Assembly (NCBI GenBank): GCA_025056255.1
Contig: JANWVT010000007.1
Span: 1 to 64,000 of the forward strand
Source: Bernardetiaceae bacterium
Lineage (GTDB): Bacteria; Bacteroidota; Bacteroidia; Cytophagales; Thermoflexibacteraceae
Length of the DNA stretch: 64,000 nucleotides
Direction of reading: 5' to 3'
This document shows positions 8,113-16,978 of the stretch, piece by piece (the stretch's first letter is position 1; every line of letters begins with the position of its first letter). A model generated the notes under the pieces. That model saw only the letters and a list, made by a program, of their open reading frames with translations. It was not told the origin of the DNA and ran no database searches. The position numbers and the translations under genes were made by a program.

Positions 8113-8438
8113 TGTAGACAAGAGTAGCAATTGATATGGAGCAAGTTAGTACTTTTATTTAATCTCTATTTGGGTTTGGAGCATCAATGAACCTTAAAAA
8201 ACATTGCTTTCATTTTGCGCTATTGATAGAACCTATGATGCCGCGCTAATAAGCTTGTACAAAAATCTACCGGGTTGACTGATGCTAATCCTACTTGTGA
8301 TGTGTTGCTTCTATGCTGCAACAAGCAATTATCTGTCAGACACAAACAAGAGCGGCGTGGGCGTTATGACCAATGGCATACTTGCATTAATTACATACCT
8401 CACCTAAGCTACAACCATTGTTGCCTGCCCAAGCCATC
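8113..8438. other. Intergenic stretch with no gene recognised
   Basis: About 325 nt lie between two minus-strand genes and must contain the promoter of the methyltransferase gene, but I could not pick a convincing TAnnTTTG. A short inverted repeat, ttgctt...aagcaa (around 8306-8330), is present without a T-tract. No small gene was supported. Confidence 0.4.
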
Positions 8439-10712
8439 TCAGTAGGAGTCTTTCAACGGATTTCCCGTAGGGAGTATGTAGGAGGCGGAGTCTAATTGCA
8501 TAGCTTTGGCTTTGCTGCAATCCAACTCTACGGATAGTTGTGCGGGTTTGGGGAATTCTCCTTTGGTATTGTAGGGCTCTAAGCGTGGGTCTGCAAATAT
8601 TTTATCCATGTAGATGCCAAATATGGGCATTGCCATGCGCGAACCCTGTCCATAGTCGCCTGTTCGGAAGTGAATGCTACGGTCGTCGCCCCCCACCCAA
8701 ATGCCTGTTACTAAATCTTTGGTCATCCCTATGAACCAGCCGTCGGAGTAGTTTTGGGTAGTACCGGTTTTGCAAGCAACCTGTGTGCCTTGTCTGAATT
8801 TGTAGCGGTATAGCCCCAATCCGGTGCCATTGCGTTCTTCGGTGGCACCGCGCAGCATGTAGGTCATCAGGTAGGCTTTTTCCTCATTGAAAACCTCCCG
8901 CTTTTGAGGAATAAATCGGTGCAATACTTTTCCGTTCTTATCGGTGATGTGGGTGATATAGGTAGGTTGTATCCAAATGCCTTTATTAACGAAAGTAGCA
9001 TATGCTCCGGTGAGGTCGTAAACTGAAACGTCGCCTCCAGCGCCAAGTGCCAACGAAGGGACTTCTTCTAAGGGGGTAGTAATACCCATTTGGCGGGCAT
9101 ATCGAATCACTTCGGCGGGTTTGATGCGCCGCATGAGAAAAGCTGCTGTGGTGTTGATAGATTGAGCTAATGCTTGGCGGAGTGTATAAGTATTGCCGGT
9201 ATAGGCTCCAAAGTTTTTGGCAGTCCAAGTTTGTCCGCTTTCCAATACAAAAGTTTGTGGAGCATCTACCACTTCGGTACACGGCGAGTAAGCATGTTCG
9301 CTGATTGCAACAGCATAAATAATGGGCTTAAAGGCTGAGCCGGGTTGGCGTGCGCCCTGCCTTACGTGGTCGTAGCTAAAAAATTTCTGATTAACGCCAC
9401 CTACCCACGCTTTGATATGGCCTGTATGAGGGTCTAAACTCATCATACCAGCGTGTAGGAATCTTTTGTAATATCGTACCGAGTCCATCGGACTCATAAC
9501 GGTATCAATCTGATTGTTTTTAGCCGTCCAACTGAATACTCGCATGCGCACGGGTTTATTCAACTCTCGAAAAATGGAAATGGAATCGTCGCCGTACATA
9601 TTTTTCAGCACTCGGTAGTGTTCGGTGCGCTTAATGGCGCGCTCTATGAAATAGGGCAGCTCGCGAAAGTTTTCATCTACCCAAGGGTTGCGCCCTTTCC
9701 AATGGGCAAAAAACTTGGCTTGCAAGTCTTTCATATGCTCAGCAACGGCTTCTTCGGCATATTGCTGCATGCGCGAGTCTATAGTAGTGTATATTTTAAG
9801 CCCGTCTGCAAACAGGTCGTAGCCATTTTTAGCACACCATGCCAGCAGGTCTTTGCGCACTTCCATGCGGAAGTATGTAGCCAGTCCGCTGGTGTGGTCA
9901 TCGGTTTGTATAGCATCTACTTTTACAGGAGTGCGCTTGTAGCGTTGGGCTTCAATAGGGCTGATAAAGCCGTATTTTTCCATCTGCTCAATCACCGTGT
10001 TGCGTCGCATCAATGCTGCTTCTGGGTTGCGTATTGGGTTGTAGCGAGTAGGTGCTTTCAACATGCCTACTAACATGGCAGCTTGTGGAACGGTCAGGCT
10101 ATCGGGGGTAGTATTGAAATAGGTACGCGCAGCTACTTTAATACCAAAAGCATTGTTTCCCAAAGCTACTTCGTTTAAATACATGGTAACGATTTCGCGT
10201 TTGGTGTAAGAGCGCTCCAAATAAATGGCAAGAATCCATTCTTTGGTTTTGGCAATCAGAGTACCTAACAAAGGAATATTGCTGAGCGAGCCTTTGAGGT
10301 TTTGTCGGGTGCTGAACAGGTTTTTTGCCAACTGTTGGGTGATGGTACTGCCGCCACGTTTTTTGCCGCGCAAAATATCTATTAGGATGGAAAATGTGCC
10401 GCGAAAATCAATGCCAGCATGTTCTTCAAAGCGGATATCTTCGGTAGCGTAAAGGGCGTGAAGCAGATGAGGCGAAATTTCCTCATAGCGCACAGGGGTG
10501 CGGTTCTGACGAAAATATTTGCCCAACAATACGCCATCAGCAGACCAAAGTTCAGAAGCTACTTCCGATTTAGGATTTTCTATTTTGACTAAGTCGGGCA
10601 TGCCGCCAAACAGTCCTCCTACATCATTACTCACTGCTAATACCCAGCCTATCAAAAAGAGTAAACCGCTTATAAATAAAGTCCAAAGTAGGCGTATAAT
10701 TTGCAGATACAT
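8439..10712 (-). CDS. Class A penicillin-binding protein (PBP1A-type), copy 1
   Basis: The 757-residue bifunctional peptidoglycan synthase has a membrane anchor at residues 8-28. A GT51 glycosyltransferase domain follows, with catalytic Glu91 in ATEDIRFEEHAGID and RGGSTITQQLAKN at 119-131. The C-terminal transpeptidase has SAFK (Ser459, Lys462), SIN (518-520) and KTG (648-650). It polymerises glycan strands and cross-links peptides on the periplasmic side. The reading frame runs up to a TTG at 10763, but ATG 10712 directly precedes the anchor and is preferred. It lies 51 nt downstream of the beta-CASP gene on the same strand. A longer paralogue lies 1.8 kb away. Confidence 0.96.
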   Translation of the reverse strand: MYLQIIRLLWTLFISGLLFLIGWVLAVSNDVGGLFGGMPDLVKIENPKSEVASELWSADGVLLGKYFRQNRTPVRYEEISPHLLHALYATEDIRFEEHAGIDFRGTFSILIDILRGKKRGGSTITQQLAKNLFSTRQNLKGSLSNIPLLGTLIAKTKEWILAIYLERSYTKREIVTMYLNEVALGNNAFGIKVAARTYFNTTPDSLTVPQAAMLVGMLKAPTRYNPIRNPEAALMRRNTVIEQMEKYGFISPIEAQRYKRTPVKVDAIQTDDHTSGLATYFRMEVRKDLLAWCAKNGYDLFADGLKIYTTIDSRMQQYAEEAVAEHMKDLQAKFFAHWKGRNPWVDENFRELPYFIERAIKRTEHYRVLKNMYGDDSISIFRELNKPVRMRVFSWTAKNNQIDTVMSPMDSVRYYKRFLHAGMMSLDPHTGHIKAWVGGVNQKFFSYDHVRQGARQPGSAFKPIIYAVAISEHAYSPCTEVVDAPQTFVLESGQTWTAKNFGAYTGNTYTLRQALAQSINTTAAFLMRRIKPAEVIRYARQMGITTPLEEVPSLALGAGGDVSVYDLTGAYATFVNKGIWIQPTYITHITDKNGKVLHRFIPQKREVFNEEKAYLMTYMLRGATEERNGTGLGLYRYKFRQGTQVACKTGTTQNYSDGWFIGMTKDLVTGIWVGGDDRSIHFRTGDYGQGSRMAMPIFGIYMDKIFADPRLEPYNTKGEFPKPAQLSVELDCSKAKAMQLDSASYILPTGNPLKDSY

Positions 10713-10763
10713 GTTTTGCTGACTACTGTAACTAACATATGCAAAGCTAAAAAAAGCAGGCAA

Positions 10764-12164
10764 TTAAAATCCATTAAACAATGCAAAACTTTCCATGTAC
10801 TCAGGGATAATCACATTATGCCAATGGAGTTGCTCAACAATAGCTTGCTGGAGCTTTTGGCAGGCTTGTGGCTCGCCATGTGTAATAAAAGTCATTTTGG
10901 GTGGATGTTGGAAGTTGCTCAGCCATTTCATGAGTCCTTCGTGGTCAGCATGTGCAGAGAAGTAAGGCAATTCGCGAATACGACATTTTACGGGTACGTA
11001 TTCACCAAACATTTTGATTTCGGGTTCGCCGTCCAGCAGTCGCCTACCGCGTGTGCCCTCTGCTTGGTAACCAACAAACAGAACGGTATCTTGAGGGCGC
11101 GTGAGCCGATTGTAGAGGTGATGCACAATGCGCCCGCCATTTGCCATGCCACTTGCAGAGATGATAATAGCACCAGCCCGAATTTCATTGAGGCGTTTTG
11201 AGTCGCTAATTTCTGGGCAGTAGTGCAAAGAAGGAAAATGGAACAAACTGTCTGCATCGTAATGTTTAGCGCGTTGGTCTAAGCCAAGATGTTTGGCATA
11301 AAGGTGCGTAGCTTCTATTGCCATGGGGCTATCTACGTACACAGGGCAGGGTTTCAAGCGGCGACTTGTAAACAGTTGCTTTAAATAATACAACAAAGTT
11401 TGCGTACGTCCCAGTGCAAAAGCAGGAATGAGCAGGCATCCTTCTTGCGCAAAAGCAAGTTCTATTTCTTGCGCCAATGCTTCCAACACATCTACTTCTG
11501 GCATCAAGCGCCCTCCGTAGGTAGATTCTACAATTAGGCTGTCGGCTTCGTACAAAGGAGTTGGCGGATTGAGCAAGGGGTCGCGGGCGTTGCCTAAGTC
11601 GCCAGAAAATACAATTTTTTTCGTTTGTCTAACTCCTTTTACAGTTAGCGTTAGTGAAGCAGCGCCTACTACGTGTCCAGCATCTTCGTATTGCAAGCTA
11701 ATACCATTGCCAAGCCTATGATGTGAACGAAGAGGAACAGGGCGTATTAGCGGCAACACTTTTGTTACATCTTGCAGGGTATAGAGCGGTAGTGGATGGC
11801 TATGTTTGGAGTATCCTTTTCGGGCTGCATAAGCGGCTTCTTCTTCTTGCAACTTAGCAGCATCTTTAAGCATCATCGGTATCAGGTCTGCTGTCGCCTC
11901 AGTGCAGTATATGGCTCCGCGAAAGCCTTGTTTGCACAGGCGCGGCAGATAGCCGATGTGGTCGATATGTGCATGTGTAATGCAAATAGCATCAATACTG
12001 TGAGGGTCTATTGGAAACAATTCCCAGTTGCGTAAGCGCCACTCTTTCAACCCTTGAAAAAGTCCGCAGTCTATCATGAGCCGAAAGCGGTCAAGGTCTA
12101 CAATATATTTAGAGCCTGTTACGGTTTGTGCAGCGCCTAAGCACTTAAACAATATTTGTTGCAT
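10764..12164 (-). CDS. MBL-fold metallo-hydrolase with beta-CASP/RNA-specificity domain
   Basis: The 466-residue protein begins with LGAAQTVTGSKYIVD and carries the metal-binding motif THAHIDH (His64, His66, Asp68, His69). Further metal ligands are DAGHVVGAASL, SGDLG and the C-terminal SAHADHEGL. The beta-CASP insert (VDSPMAIEAT, ISASGMANGGRIVHHL) places it in the CPSF73/Ysh1-like family, whose members are mostly RNA endo- or exonucleases in the cytoplasm. Biological targets are unknown. The start was set at ATG 12164, since the family begins at MQQILFKCLGAA; the frame runs to 12254 but that part is not homologous and would intrude on the divergent promoter. It probably shares a transcript with the PBP1A gene downstream. 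Confidence 0.9.
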   Translation of the reverse strand: MQQILFKCLGAAQTVTGSKYIVDLDRFRLMIDCGLFQGLKEWRLRNWELFPIDPHSIDAICITHAHIDHIGYLPRLCKQGFRGAIYCTEATADLIPMMLKDAAKLQEEEAAYAARKGYSKHSHPLPLYTLQDVTKVLPLIRPVPLRSHHRLGNGISLQYEDAGHVVGAASLTLTVKGVRQTKKIVFSGDLGNARDPLLNPPTPLYEADSLIVESTYGGRLMPEVDVLEALAQEIELAFAQEGCLLIPAFALGRTQTLLYYLKQLFTSRRLKPCPVYVDSPMAIEATHLYAKHLGLDQRAKHYDADSLFHFPSLHYCPEISDSKRLNEIRAGAIIISASGMANGGRIVHHLYNRLTRPQDTVLFVGYQAEGTRGRRLLDGEPEIKMFGEYVPVKCRIRELPYFSAHADHEGLMKWLSNFQHPPKMTFITHGEPQACQKLQQAIVEQLHWHNVIIPEYMESFALFNGF

Positions 12165-12198
12165 ATACAAAATCCATTGCGTTGCAATATAACAAAGA

Positions 12199-12228
12199 TT
12201 GGTTTTGGTGTTTGTTGTTTTATTTTTG
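12199..12228 (+). promoter_or_regulatory. Bacteroidota-type promoter for the SpoIIAA-like gene
   Basis: TTG (12199-12201), a 19-nt spacer and TATTTTTG (12221-12228) match the phylum consensus and lie 30 nt before the ATG at 12258, in the divergent region shared with the beta-CASP gene. Confidence 0.6.
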
Positions 12229-12257
12229 TTTGCGGTAAAGAAAACACAGAACATTTA

Positions 12258-12656
12258 ATGCTTGATCAATCAAGATATTGGACAATCATACACAACCGAG
12301 AACACAACCTACTCCATATTACGTGGAATAGCGCTGCCTCAGCAATGCCGGAGCAAGCATTCAGAGCTCATTTGATGCGTTTTGTAAACTTATTGCGCAC
12401 AACAGAAGCTAAGAAATTTCTGGTAGATGCCTCTGCGGGGCACTTTATCATGCTGCCGCATGTACAGGAGTGGCACGACCGCGTGATTGTACCCCAATAT
12501 GAAGACATGGGGATTCAAAAAATTGCTTTTGTCTATCCCCGAGATGTGATAGAGGCTATGTCATTAGATCAAGCATTCGACGAGCAACAGGCACGTCGCT
12601 TGCGTACAAATTTCTTCGACTCCTTGCAAGAGGCTTGGGAGTGGATACGGCGCTGA
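12258..12656 (+). CDS. SpoIIAA/STAS-like hypothetical protein
   Basis: The 132-residue protein starts MLDQSRYWTIIHNREHNLLHITWNSAA and has an alternating strand-helix pattern with KFLVDASAGHFIM (a STAS-like strand ending in Asp), IVPQYEDMGIQKIAFVYP and a final WEWI helix. This resembles the SpoIIAA-like proteins common in Bacteroidota, which are thought to be signalling or structural domains; no specific function is known. The start at 12258 follows a good promoter; the longer frame from 12156 would extend back over that promoter and the divergent gene and is rejected. Its last 101 nt overlap the 3' end of the convergent PBP1A gene. Confidence 0.65.
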   Translation: MLDQSRYWTIIHNREHNLLHITWNSAASAMPEQAFRAHLMRFVNLLRTTEAKKFLVDASAGHFIMLPHVQEWHDRVIVPQYEDMGIQKIAFVYPRDVIEAMSLDQAFDEQQARRLRTNFFDSLQEAWEWIRR

Positions 12657-15153
12657 GTGCTTTGTTGCTTTTATGGTCTGTGGGGAATTGTAGAGGAGCG
12701 CTTTGCTTTTTTTGCACATGGCTTCTCCAACCTGTGTAAGGTAGCCAAAGGGCTTGCCGGAGCGAATCAGCTACTTGTAAGCTATCGGGTTTGGGTTTAA
12801 CAGGTGTAGGGCAGAAGTAGGGTTTCGTAATGCGCAAGTTCAGCTCTTTTTCGGTAGGGAATCTGCCTTTGGTAATGCCCAAATCAGCTGAATCGGCATA
12901 TACCTTTTCCATGAAGGTACCAAAGATGGGAAGCGCTGTTTTAGCGCCCTCGCCTAAATCGGAGGTTCTGAAACGGATGCTTCTGTCTTCGCCACCTACC
13001 CAAACCCCTGTAACCAAGTCTTTGGTGATGCCAATATACCAGCCGTCGGCGTAATTGGAAGAAGTACCTGTTTTACCTCCGATTTCATTATTTCCCCACA
13101 AACCGCGAAAAGAGTAAAGCCGAGCAGAAGTACCGCCGGGTTCTTGCATGCTGCCTCGCAACATATATACCATCAAGAAAGCACTTTCTGGCGACATAGC
13201 CCGCCTCCTACGTGGAGTAAAGCGCTGAATAATGCGCCCGTTTTTATCTTCTATGCGCGTAATGAACATAGGTTCTGTCCATACACCACCATTTAGAAAA
13301 GTACCGTAAGCACCTACCATTTCATAAAGCGAAACGTCGCTCGTGCCTAATCCTACGGAAGGAATCGTATCTAAAGGGCTGGTAATACCCATTTTGCGGG
13401 CATAGTTGATAACTGAATGCCAGCCTATTTCTTTGATAACCTTAGCAGCTATTGTATTAAGTGAGCGTCCGATGCCATACCGCAGCGAAACAGTATCGTA
13501 ACTGTATGTCCAGTCGGCATTGTGTGGCGACCAAAACTTCTTCTGACCATTTTCCACGTATTGAATCGTTACCGGTCCGTCAACCATTTTGGAGCAGGGC
13601 GAATAGCCAAACGAATCGATAGCAGCAGCGTATACAAAAGGCTTGAAAGTAGAGCCGGGTTGTCGGCGAGACTGTTTTACGTGATCGAACTTAAAGTATT
13701 TGTAATTGATACCTCCTACCCACGCGCGAATGTAGCCCGAGTAGGGGTCCATTGCCATAAGTCCCGCCCGCAGGAAGTATTTGTAGTACTTCATGGAGTC
13801 TAATGGACTGAGCAGCGTATCAATTTCACCGCGCCAAGAAAATACCGTCATGCGGCGCGGTGTACGGATCGCTTTATTAATAGCCGCAGTATCACCTTTT
13901 AATTGAGCGGTCAAATTTTTATACCAAGCAGTGGCTTGCAAGGCATTTTCGATATAGTTGGGGATTTCCTTCCCGTTGCCATCGCGCCAGGGGTTCATGC
14001 CGCGCCAGTGTTCATAAAATTTGGCTTGCAACTCTTTCATACGTTCCTCTACGGCAGTTTCGGCATGTCGTTGGATATGAGAGTCTATGGTAGTATATAT
14101 CTTCAAGCCATCTGCATACAGGTCGTAGCCGTTTTCCTCACACCATTTAAGCAAATAGTTGTTCATAACGCCGCGAAAGTAGGTACCTGCACCGTCCTCA
14201 GGATTTTCAGTAGTAAACTTTACCTCCAAAGGGGCTTTTTGTGCTTTGGCAAATGCAATGCTGTCTAAAAAACCGTATTTTGCCATTTGTGCTAACACCA
14301 AATTGCGCCGGCGAAGGCTGTTTTGTGGTTTAAAAACGGGGCTGTAGTAAGTAGGCGCTTTCAATAAACCCACCAGAGTGGCTGCCTGTTGAACGTTCAA
14401 TTGCTTAGGAGTAGTAGCAAAAAAAGTTTTGGCGGCAGTTTTGATACCGTAGGCATTGCTACCAAAATCAACCGTGTTGAAATACATCGTCAGAATTTCT
14501 TCCTTGGAGTAGGCTTTCTCTAAATTGATAGCAGTAATCCACTCTTTGGTTTTGATGATAAATATTTTAATGACTGGGATTTTCCCAAATAATCCTTGTG
14601 TGCCACCCGCCCGCGTTTTGAACAGATTTTTAGCTAATTGCTGTGAAATGGTACTACCACCACCGCGCGAAGATTTCCCCAATCCTAACACTGTGTTAAT
14701 ACCAACCGAAACAATAGCTTTAAAATCTACTCCTGAATGTTCATAAAAACGGATGTCTTCAGTAGCAATTAAAGCATTGATAAGGTGCGGTGAAATTTCT
14801 TCATACTTAACTGGTGAGCGATTTTCCAAATAATACCGCCCCAGCAACACACCATCTTCGGTATATAACTCAGATGCAGTGGGTATTTTAGGATTTTCTA
14901 ATTGTTCTATGCTGGGCAGATCGCCAAAAAGAAACAAAAAGTTGTACTCTACAGCCTTGAAATACAGCCAAGAACCTACTACAAACAGCATGAAACCCTT
15001 CCAGCAACGGCGCGACCATTTTTGAAAAGTGCCTTCATTGGGCTGTCCACGAAAAGGCCAGCGATTAAAAAATGTATATATCTTGCTGCGAGTAAATTGC
15101 TCTTGCAAGTATCGGAGGGCTATCCGGTACTTTCTCAATAAACTATGCTCCAC
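12556..15153 (-). CDS. Class A penicillin-binding protein (PBP1A-type), copy 2
   Basis: The 865-residue protein has a cytoplasmic basic N-terminus of ~50 residues and a membrane anchor (~52-70). The GT51 domain carries ATEDIRFYEHSGVD (Glu132) and RGGGSTISQQLAKN. The transpeptidase domain has QPGSTFKPF, a GRSLNT segment for SxN and GGKTGTSSNYADGW. The C-terminal ~110 residues are proline/basic-rich, probably disordered, and are absent from copy 1. The start is GTG 15153; no ATG lies before the anchor region. The extreme 3' end overlaps the convergent SpoIIAA-like gene by 101 nt, which suggests a late-gained C-terminal extension. Full active sites indicate an active enzyme in cell-wall synthesis. 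Confidence 0.95.
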   Translation of the reverse strand: MEHSLLRKYRIALRYLQEQFTRSKIYTFFNRWPFRGQPNEGTFQKWSRRCWKGFMLFVVGSWLYFKAVEYNFLFLFGDLPSIEQLENPKIPTASELYTEDGVLLGRYYLENRSPVKYEEISPHLINALIATEDIRFYEHSGVDFKAIVSVGINTVLGLGKSSRGGGSTISQQLAKNLFKTRAGGTQGLFGKIPVIKIFIIKTKEWITAINLEKAYSKEEILTMYFNTVDFGSNAYGIKTAAKTFFATTPKQLNVQQAATLVGLLKAPTYYSPVFKPQNSLRRRNLVLAQMAKYGFLDSIAFAKAQKAPLEVKFTTENPEDGAGTYFRGVMNNYLLKWCEENGYDLYADGLKIYTTIDSHIQRHAETAVEERMKELQAKFYEHWRGMNPWRDGNGKEIPNYIENALQATAWYKNLTAQLKGDTAAINKAIRTPRRMTVFSWRGEIDTLLSPLDSMKYYKYFLRAGLMAMDPYSGYIRAWVGGINYKYFKFDHVKQSRRQPGSTFKPFVYAAAIDSFGYSPCSKMVDGPVTIQYVENGQKKFWSPHNADWTYSYDTVSLRYGIGRSLNTIAAKVIKEIGWHSVINYARKMGITSPLDTIPSVGLGTSDVSLYEMVGAYGTFLNGGVWTEPMFITRIEDKNGRIIQRFTPRRRRAMSPESAFLMVYMLRGSMQEPGGTSARLYSFRGLWGNNEIGGKTGTSSNYADGWYIGITKDLVTGVWVGGEDRSIRFRTSDLGEGAKTALPIFGTFMEKVYADSADLGITKGRFPTEKELNLRITKPYFCPTPVKPKPDSLQVADSLRQALWLPYTGWRSHVQKKQSAPLQFPTDHKSNKALSAVSTPKPLARSRRNLYASDVPVARRMLDLMT

Positions 15154-15368
15154 GTTCTTGACTAAAACGGATAAATAACAATTGCAATTTTAAGCAAAAA
15201 AATGGGCAAGTTGTTCAACTCCAAAAACAGCAGAGCAAGTAGAAATAATTAGCACAAATTGCTGCTACTATTGTACAAAGACTGGGAAAACAAGTACACA
15301 GCGCTGCATTCGATTTTGAAAGATAGCCCCTAGCAGCATATTTAGTCGCATTACGGAGATTGTTTTGT

Positions 15369-16334
15369 TTAGCGCTTTTCATCTAAATATTGGGTACGGG
15401 CGCTCGTCCGTCCGTCTTCTTGATACATTTCCATTTGCATACCGTCAGGAGTAGCCGTGATAGCAAACGTATAAACCGTGGGAGCATCGTAGTAGTGCAT
15501 GCGCGTAGGGTCTAAGGCAAACTGATAGCCTTTGGCTTTGGCATTCTCGAAAGCAGGTCGAATATCGTGATACATGAAGCCCAAATGGTCAACCCCATAG
15601 CGAAAAAAATCGGGACTGCGACGCACCACCAGACTGCGCTCTAAGCCCATGCCTTCTGGGGTGGCAAGTACAAATGTATGACCGCCTACGAGCATGGTAG
15701 CAACATATTGGCTGCGGCTCATCACTTTTCCCTGATACACATCGGAAAAGAAACGAATATTCGCCTCCAAATCTTCTACAATATATTGCAAATGGTCGAT
15801 ACCGAAAGGCGTGATACCACTATCGTTTTTACGCTCTACAATCACTAATCGGTTGTAATCGGGACCCCAGAGCAAGGCTGCTTTGGCATTCGGCTCAGCA
15901 GGTAATTTAAATTTTTCATTAATGAATATTATACCCTCTTTTTTGAGCTGAGCAATTGCTTTTTTCAGGTTCTTGGTACAAAATGCTAGCCAATCCATAC
16001 CATACATGGGTGGAAGATTGGGCGAAGGTTCTACTTGAGTACGGCTCCATCGCTTAGGGTCGCGCACGCGCATGCCCGGGAAGGGTCCTCGTGCCGAAAT
16101 ATTGATAGTAGATTGACCGGGACGTACTAACAGAAAGTCAATAAATTGAAATGGATTGATAGGCTGCTGCGCCATAGGGCGTGCCCCAAAGTGTTTGATG
16201 AAAAAGCGGTTGGTAGAATCGCGGTCGCTCATGTAATAGTGAATGTCGTCGAGCATAATTGGCTCCAAAGGAGATTGGGCAATAACACCCATGCTAATCA
16301 TCAATGCCAAAAAAGTACACAAATAGGTTTGCAT
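15369..16334 (-). CDS. Secreted VOC-superfamily protein (HPPD-like two-module)
   Basis: The 321-residue protein has an N-terminal signal peptide (MQTYLCTFLALMISMGVIAQ) followed by two VOC (glyoxalase/dioxygenase) modules. Module 1 is about 27-170 (DDIHYYMSDRDSTNRFFIKHFG...). Module 2 is about 185-310 (GIDHLQYIVEDLEANIRFFSDVYQG... YGVDHLGFMYHDI... MQMEMYQE). The layout resembles 4-hydroxyphenylpyruvate dioxygenase, with HLQY and a C-terminal MEMYQE Glu that could bind metal, but the export signal is unusual for that enzyme. Substrate unknown. The start was moved from a GTG or TTG upstream (frame open to 16445) to ATG 16334, because the signal peptide begins there. Confidence 0.75.
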   Translation of the reverse strand: MQTYLCTFLALMISMGVIAQSPLEPIMLDDIHYYMSDRDSTNRFFIKHFGARPMAQQPINPFQFIDFLLVRPGQSTINISARGPFPGMRVRDPKRWSRTQVEPSPNLPPMYGMDWLAFCTKNLKKAIAQLKKEGIIFINEKFKLPAEPNAKAALLWGPDYNRLVIVERKNDSGITPFGIDHLQYIVEDLEANIRFFSDVYQGKVMSRSQYVATMLVGGHTFVLATPEGMGLERSLVVRRSPDFFRYGVDHLGFMYHDIRPAFENAKAKGYQFALDPTRMHYYDAPTVYTFAITATPDGMQMEMYQEDGRTSARTQYLDEKR

Positions 16335-16978
16335 GATAGGTAATGAATAAAGTCGTTGATTAACTATGTTAATCAATTTACGCAAAAAATGTTTTGGTAG
16401 CATCATCAGAAAAGTCATTTTTCCGTAAGCCCTACCAGTAACCACTAAGCTTTGTTGATGAGAAGTTTTACAGGAGCAAACATTATAGATAAAAAACCTA
16501 AAAATTACTTTGACAGAATGGCAAAATTTGACAAGATTTTAGGATTGAGTAGAGGAAAAACTACTTTGCTACATCGTAGCGCCTAATTGCCACAGGGGCA
16601 TTCGCAAGAACACAAACAACGGCGAGTTTACCTGCATGAATGATGAATGTGGCAAAATTACCAAAACCTAAAACCACTACTTAACCTCAGAAGCTCACCT
16701 AACAAATTGGTAAAAACAAAATGCTGCGCCTTTGTTTACTTTTCACCAACAACCATTTGTTGCCTAAGAAGAGGGTATAGCGCTTAACAAACCATCAATT
16801 TGCATGAAACCCAACCCAACTGAATGTACACAAGTATTAAATTAACCAAGAGTTCACAAATAAAGCCTAAGTTTGGGATTGCATTAAGGATATTGCAACT
16901 GGGTAAAACTTGGCGCGCTAACAGTTGTATTGAAAAAATTGGTTGCTGTAAATAATCTTTGTTTTAAATGCTTTGCCT
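16335..16978. other. Divergent intergenic region containing a dispersed repeat copy
   Basis: About 640 nt separate two divergently transcribed genes for exported proteins. The stretch 16460-16686 is copy A of the dispersed repeat described separately. The rest (16687-16978) holds no frame or RNA that I can support; it must contain the promoter of the 17-kb peptidase gene. At 16373-16390 the stretch atttacgcaaaaaatg recurs exactly upstream of the gene starting at 38404. Confidence 0.5.
16460..16686 (+). repeat. Dispersed intergenic repeat, copy A
   Basis: Diverged from copies B (20.4 kb) and C (54.5 kb), but collinear with them. Shared blocks in order are ttttacagg(ag)caaacat, aaacctaaa, tgacagaatggcaaaat, acaagatttta, then aacaacggcgagttta, gcatgaatgatgaatg, ggcaaaat and ccactacttaacc. 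No terminal inverted repeat is visible in this copy. It lies between divergent genes. Confidence 0.6.

Noticed and set aside
12156-12257. N-terminal extension of the SpoIIAA-like frame
   Set aside because: It would cover the promoter and reach into the divergent beta-CASP gene; ATG 12258 follows the promoter and fits the family.
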